A stretch of 10,041 nt of DNA from Planctomycetes bacterium UBA1662 (GTDB lineage: Bacteria > Planctomycetota > UBA8108), in assembly GCA_002320775.1 (NCBI GenBank), contig DCKY01000243.1:1-10041 (forward strand), given 5' to 3'. Shown here piece after piece: positions 7,047 through 10,041 of this stretch (position 1 is its first letter; each line of letters begins with the position of its first letter). Made by a program: the position numbers and the translations under genes. Under the pieces are notes generated by a model, which was not told where the DNA came from, searched no databases, and saw only the letters and a program-made list of their open reading frames with translations.

Positions 7047-7496
7047 TTACCCGGCGCTACGGCGTATTTTCTTTTTCGCCCTGCTTTTTTTCGCCGGCAT
7101 GCTGAAGCCATCCCGAGTCTTGACGATTCCGGGGAGCTGCTTGGCGGTGTTGAAAACTGCGGTGTAGAAGCTCTGGGGCTTGGCCGAGGTCTTGTAGCCG
7201 GCGGCCAGGATCTTGTTCTTGAGCTCGATGGGCCGCAGCGGGCCGCGGTTTGAGCTCAGCACTTCTGCTATGGTTTCGGCGAGAGTTTTTCTGCCTTGCG
7301 GGCGTTTATTTCGCCTGCCGCCTTTCCCCTTGCCGCCATTTTTCCGCAGGCCGCTGGTGCTGGATTTCTGCACCTCCAGGATCTCTTCGCAGAGTTCTTT
7401 GACCCGGGTATTACGGGAGATGGCTGTTTCGAGGGAAGAGATGATCTTTTCGAGCTCACCTGGATTGATGGATACATCCTGGACGTTGATCTTCAT
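7047..7496 (-). CDS. Small basic protein with a HARE-HTH-like winged helix
   Basis: A protein of 149 residues, starting at the ATG at 7496-7494, which has GAGGT 8 nt upstream. A longer in-frame start at 7583 would add 29 residues of poor quality and lacks a comparable site. Residues 1-45 are helical and probably coiled-coil (ELEKIISSLETAISRNTRVK). Residues 50-70 are a Gly/Lys/Arg linker. Residues 70-136 resemble the HB1/ASXL (HARE-HTH) winged helix: TLAETIAEVLSSNRGPLRPI, a second helix ELKNKILAAGYKT, and a recognition-like helix before GIVKTRDGFSMP. The tail is highly basic (KKSRAKKKIRRS). This suggests a DNA-binding, nucleoid- or regulation-related protein; oligomerisation through the N-terminal helix is inference. 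Similar small basic proteins occur in Planctomycetota and Verrucomicrobiota. It converges with the gene at 5908-7023 (23 bp between stops). Confidence 0.75.
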   Translation of the reverse strand: MKINVQDVSINPGELEKIISSLETAISRNTRVKELCEEILEVQKSSTSGLRKNGGKGKGGRRNKRPQGRKTLAETIAEVLSSNRGPLRPIELKNKILAAGYKTSAKPQSFYTAVFNTAKQLPGIVKTRDGFSMPAKKSRAKKKIRRSAG

Positions 7497-7862
7497 GGGT
7501 GCGTACCTCGTGGATGAAAAGCTTAGAAGAACAGTAGCCGGAATCAAAAGAGGGGTCGTGAGTTTCTCAATGCCTCTCTGCAATAAAGCAGGGGAGCGAT
7601 CTTATGCGAGGCGGTTTATTTTCACAAGCGGGGTGTTGTGGTCATCCGGCAGGGAGGCGGGACGATCTGAAAGAAATTAAATGGAGATGGATTCAGGATG
7701 TCTGGAATTGTCGGATGAGATGAGCAGGCTCCCTCAAAGCAACATTTCAAGTTACGATTACCGGCCTGACTAACGATCTCGTTTCCGGCGCCGGGCCGGT
7801 TTTGTGATCTTGACCCTCGTGCGGATTCAGAAACCATCTAGCTAATTAGGATTCATTAGATT
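7497..7862. other. Gene-free divergent region upstream of the HTH gene and the lamin-tail gene
   Basis: These 366 bp lie between two outward-facing genes and I find no convincing gene in them. A GC-rich hairpin (CCGGC 7785-7789, GCCGG 7795-7799, 5-nt loop) followed by TTTT (7800-7803) could be a weak terminator or a leader structure of the downstream gene. AGGA at 7848-7851, 11 nt before the ATG at 7863, is a possible ribosome site. A TTGACC (7810-7815) has no suitably spaced -10. A 30-codon ORF at 7681-7773 has no support. Confidence 0.4.
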
Positions 7863-10041
7863 ATGAGCCGCTGTCTCACTTTGCGATCAGCTCGGGTTTT
7901 TACATCCCTCCTGGTTGGGCTTTTCGTTTGCGCCAACCTCCAGGCGGTGACGATCTCCGAGATCATGTATTCGCCCCGGGGCGAGATTCAGAAGCGTTTC
8001 GAGTTCATCGAGCTTTACAACGAGAACCCCGACCCGCTCGATCTTTCCGGCTACGCGATCTGTGACGGGATCAGCTTCGTTTTCCCCGAGGGAACCTGGA
8101 TGGAGGGATACTCCTTCCTGGTCGTCTGCGCCGACCAGGAGGCGATCCGGGCGCTCTACGGCATCGACAATACCGTTGGCAACTGGGCCTGGGAGGGAGA
8201 GAGCGGCAACTCGCTGTCCAACGGCGGCGAGGACATCGAGATCTGCAACCCGGGCGGCCGGACTGTCCTCCGGGTGGAATACAACGACCGCGGCAAGTGG
8301 CCGGTCGGAGCGGATGGGCTGGGACACTCCCTCGAGCTCTTCGCTCCCTACACCGACCAGGATGATCCCGACAGCTGGATACAGTCCAGCGATCCCGGCG
8401 GCTCACCCGGCGGTCCGAACCCCTGCTGGGAGGGGGTCGAGGTGTCGGAGGGTCCCTCGGGACCCGGTCCTATTTACGGCAACCCCGTTGGCCTGTTTCA
8501 CGGGCAGCAGGACATCGGCGAGCCCTGTACGGCCGGCGGCTTCGCCACGCGTGTGGTTGACGGCGTCGAGAGCTACGAGATCACCGGCTCCGGCGATGGT
8601 GTCGGGTCCGGCGGTGACCAGTTTCATTTCGGCTATATCCAGGTCAGGGGAAACTTTGACCTGAGGGGGCGGCTCGCCTCGCGCAACTGGCTCGAGGGCG
8701 AGGGCATGGACCGGGCAGGTATCATGATGCGCCGGGACCTGACGGATCGTTCGGCCTTTGTCTTCGTGCACGACTCCCCGGAACCCGACGGGGCGAGGAT
8801 CCTGCGCAGGACGACGCATGACAGCGACAGCAGCGAGGAGCCCGAGTCGCTGGACACCCACCCGGAATGGTATCGTCTGCGCCGCAGCGCCAACTCCATC
8901 ACCTGCTACTATTCGACCAACGGCAGGTCGTGGCGCGCCATCGGTTCGTTCAACAGCGGGCGCACGACCTGGAATAATGGAGAGGCGGCCTACGTGGGCT
9001 TCGCCCTGACCTCAAGCGGCGGCTGCGGGACGTCCTCGGTCACCTGGGAAGACGTTCAGCTTACCGGCGACGTGATCTCCAGTCCCGGAGACGGAACGCT
9101 TCCCGGCGACGGCGGGGGCGAGGTGAAGGTGCCCGAAGACCCCGGCGGTTTCTGCCGGGATCCGCTCGGGGTCCGGATCAACGAGGGCTTCTTCCGGGGC
9201 ACGGACGAGCGCTGGATTGAGCTCTACAACTCGACCTCAGGAGATGTTGATCTTGCGGGCTATTACGTGACGGATGACCGCAACGACTCTCAGAAGGTGG
9301 AGCTGGCCGCCGATACGGTCGTTCCGGCCGGCGGCTACCTGGTGGTGACCGAGGCGGCCCTGGGTCTGGATCTCTCCGTCAGCGAGGAGAGCAACGATGT
9401 TTTCCTGGCGCTCATCGAGCCGAGGGGCGGACGGGTGGTCGACGCGGTCAACTTCCGTCCGAGCCACGACGGCAAGAGCGAGTCCCGGGTACCGGACGGG
9501 GGCGAGATGCGCGACGCGGCGGAGCCCACGCCGGGGGTTGAGAACAGGCTGGATGTGGAAACGGGCATCGTGATCAACGAGATCATGTATCACCCGATCT
9601 CCAATGACAGGAACCGCGAGTTCGTGGAGCTCTACAACCGCTCGGATGCGCCGGTGGATCTGACCGGCTGGGAGTTCACCAACGGCGTCGAGTTCAGCTT
9701 TCCCGACAATACGGTCATTGAGCCGGGCGGCTACCTGGTGGTGGGGCGGGACCCTGTCCTGCTCAGGTCGGTCTACAGCCTGGAAGAGGGTTCGGTGCTT
9801 GGGCCGGTTGACGAGGAGGCCCTCGATGATTTCGGCAGCCTGAGCGACCGCGGCGAGCGGATTACCCTGCAGGACGGGCTGGGCCGCACGATCGACACGG
9901 TGCGTTATTTCGACGGCGGCGAGTGGCCGCGCTGGGCGGATGGCCACGGGTCTTCGATCGAGCTTATCGATCCGCTGCAGGACAACCGCTTCGGCATGGC
10001 CTGGGATGCGAGCGATGACTCGGACAAGTCCGAGGTTACCC
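7863..10041 (+). CDS. Secreted multidomain lamin-tail-domain protein, C-terminus beyond the window
   Basis: An open frame runs from the ATG at 7863 to the window end (726 codons) with no stop. Residues 1-28 are a signal peptide (core VFTSLLVGLFVC, cleavage after LQA). Lamin-tail domain 1 covers about 29-187 (ISEIMYSP, FEFIELYN, LDLSGY, LSNGGEDIEI, GKWPVGADGLGHSLEL). A concanavalin-like, DUF1349-like sandwich covers about 235-402 (DRAGIMMRRDLTDRSAFVF, WYRLRRSANSITCYYSTNGR, AYVGFALTSS). A Gly/Asp/Pro linker follows. Lamin-tail domain 2 covers about 436-555 (RINEGFF, WIELYN, VDLAGYYVTDD) and domain 3 runs from about 570 to past the edge (INEIMYHP, FVELYN, VDLTGWEF, WPRWADGHGSSIEL). Such proteins are exported and often act at the cell surface or in the matrix; many end in CotH, Ig-like or sorting domains, which here would lie outside. 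Aspartates are frequent, so calcium binding is possible. It appears to be transcribed alone from the 366-bp region upstream. Confidence 0.85.
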   Translation, partial: MSRCLTLRSARVFTSLLVGLFVCANLQAVTISEIMYSPRGEIQKRFEFIELYNENPDPLDLSGYAICDGISFVFPEGTWMEGYSFLVVCADQEAIRALYGIDNTVGNWAWEGESGNSLSNGGEDIEICNPGGRTVLRVEYNDRGKWPVGADGLGHSLELFAPYTDQDDPDSWIQSSDPGGSPGGPNPCWEGVEVSEGPSGPGPIYGNPVGLFHGQQDIGEPCTAGGFATRVVDGVESYEITGSGDGVGSGGDQFHFGYIQVRGNFDLRGRLASRNWLEGEGMDRAGIMMRRDLTDRSAFVFVHDSPEPDGARILRRTTHDSDSSEEPESLDTHPEWYRLRRSANSITCYYSTNGRSWRAIGSFNSGRTTWNNGEAAYVGFALTSSGGCGTSSVTWEDVQLTGDVISSPGDGTLPGDGGGEVKVPEDPGGFCRDPLGVRINEGFFRGTDERWIELYNSTSGDVDLAGYYVTDDRNDSQKVELAADTVVPAGGYLVVTEAALGLDLSVSEESNDVFLALIEPRGGRVVDAVNFRPSHDGKSESRVPDGGEMRDAAEPTPGVENRLDVETGIVINEIMYHPISNDRNREFVELYNRSDAPVDLTGWEFTNGVEFSFPDNTVIEPGGYLVVGRDPVLLRSVYSLEEGSVLGPVDEEALDDFGSLSDRGERITLQDGLGRTIDTVRYFDGGEWPRWADGHGSSIELIDPLQDNRFGMAWDASDDSDKSEVT

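Noticed and set aside
7497..7583. N-terminal extension of the HTH protein to 7583
   Set aside because: The added 29 residues are not needed by the fold, and the internal ATG at 7496 has GAGGT at good spacing.
7681..7773. 30-codon ORF upstream of the lamin-tail gene
   Set aside because: No Shine-Dalgarno site and no composition or motif to support coding.
7785..7803. GC hairpin plus TTTT as an intrinsic terminator
   Set aside because: The stem is only 5 bp, the T run is short, and no plus-strand gene ends just upstream, so I list it only as a possible leader structure.

Overview
The window looks like the chromosome of a GC-rich (about 60 %) uncultured bacterium. The best guess is Planctomycetota or a close relative. 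This rests on three things: a secreted DUF1570-type gluzincin, a secreted HEAT-repeat/hydrolase-fold protein, and a small basic protein with a HARE-HTH-like domain. Several genes lack a good Shine-Dalgarno site and some start with GTG or TTG. The taxon is inferred from family content only.

Left edge (1-458, minus strand). The most interesting item is an 82-residue membrane protein whose frame is interrupted by one in-frame TGA, exactly where a CxxC-type motif (Cys-Pro-Met-X) needs its second cysteine. The peptide continues sensibly after the TGA, with a transmembrane helix and a basic cytoplasmic tail. A hairpin with a GGUUC apical loop lies 18 nt after the TGA, within the bacterial SECIS distance range. 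I read it as a selenoprotein with a CPMU redox motif. Ordinary stop-to-stop gene calling hides it. A proline-rich reading frame follows on the same strand and runs off the left edge.

Region 459-5031. A 12-helix MFS transporter (582-1790, plus) is divergent from the selenoprotein. It converges with a two-gene minus-strand operon: a secreted HEAT-repeat protein with an alpha/beta-hydrolase fold that lacks all three expected catalytic residues (3409-5031), and then a secreted DUF1570-like zinc metalloprotease (1794-3389).

Region 5296-7023 (plus). A DUF501 protein is followed 48 bp later by a protein resembling bacterial deoxyhypusine-synthase-fold proteins. They are probably co-transcribed and the joint role is unknown.

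Region 7047-7496 (minus). A small basic protein with a HARE-HTH-like winged helix, probably DNA-binding.

Region 7863-10041 (plus). A secreted multidomain protein with three lamin-tail domains and one concanavalin-like (DUF1349-like) domain. It is still open at the right edge. A gene-free stretch of 366 bp precedes it.
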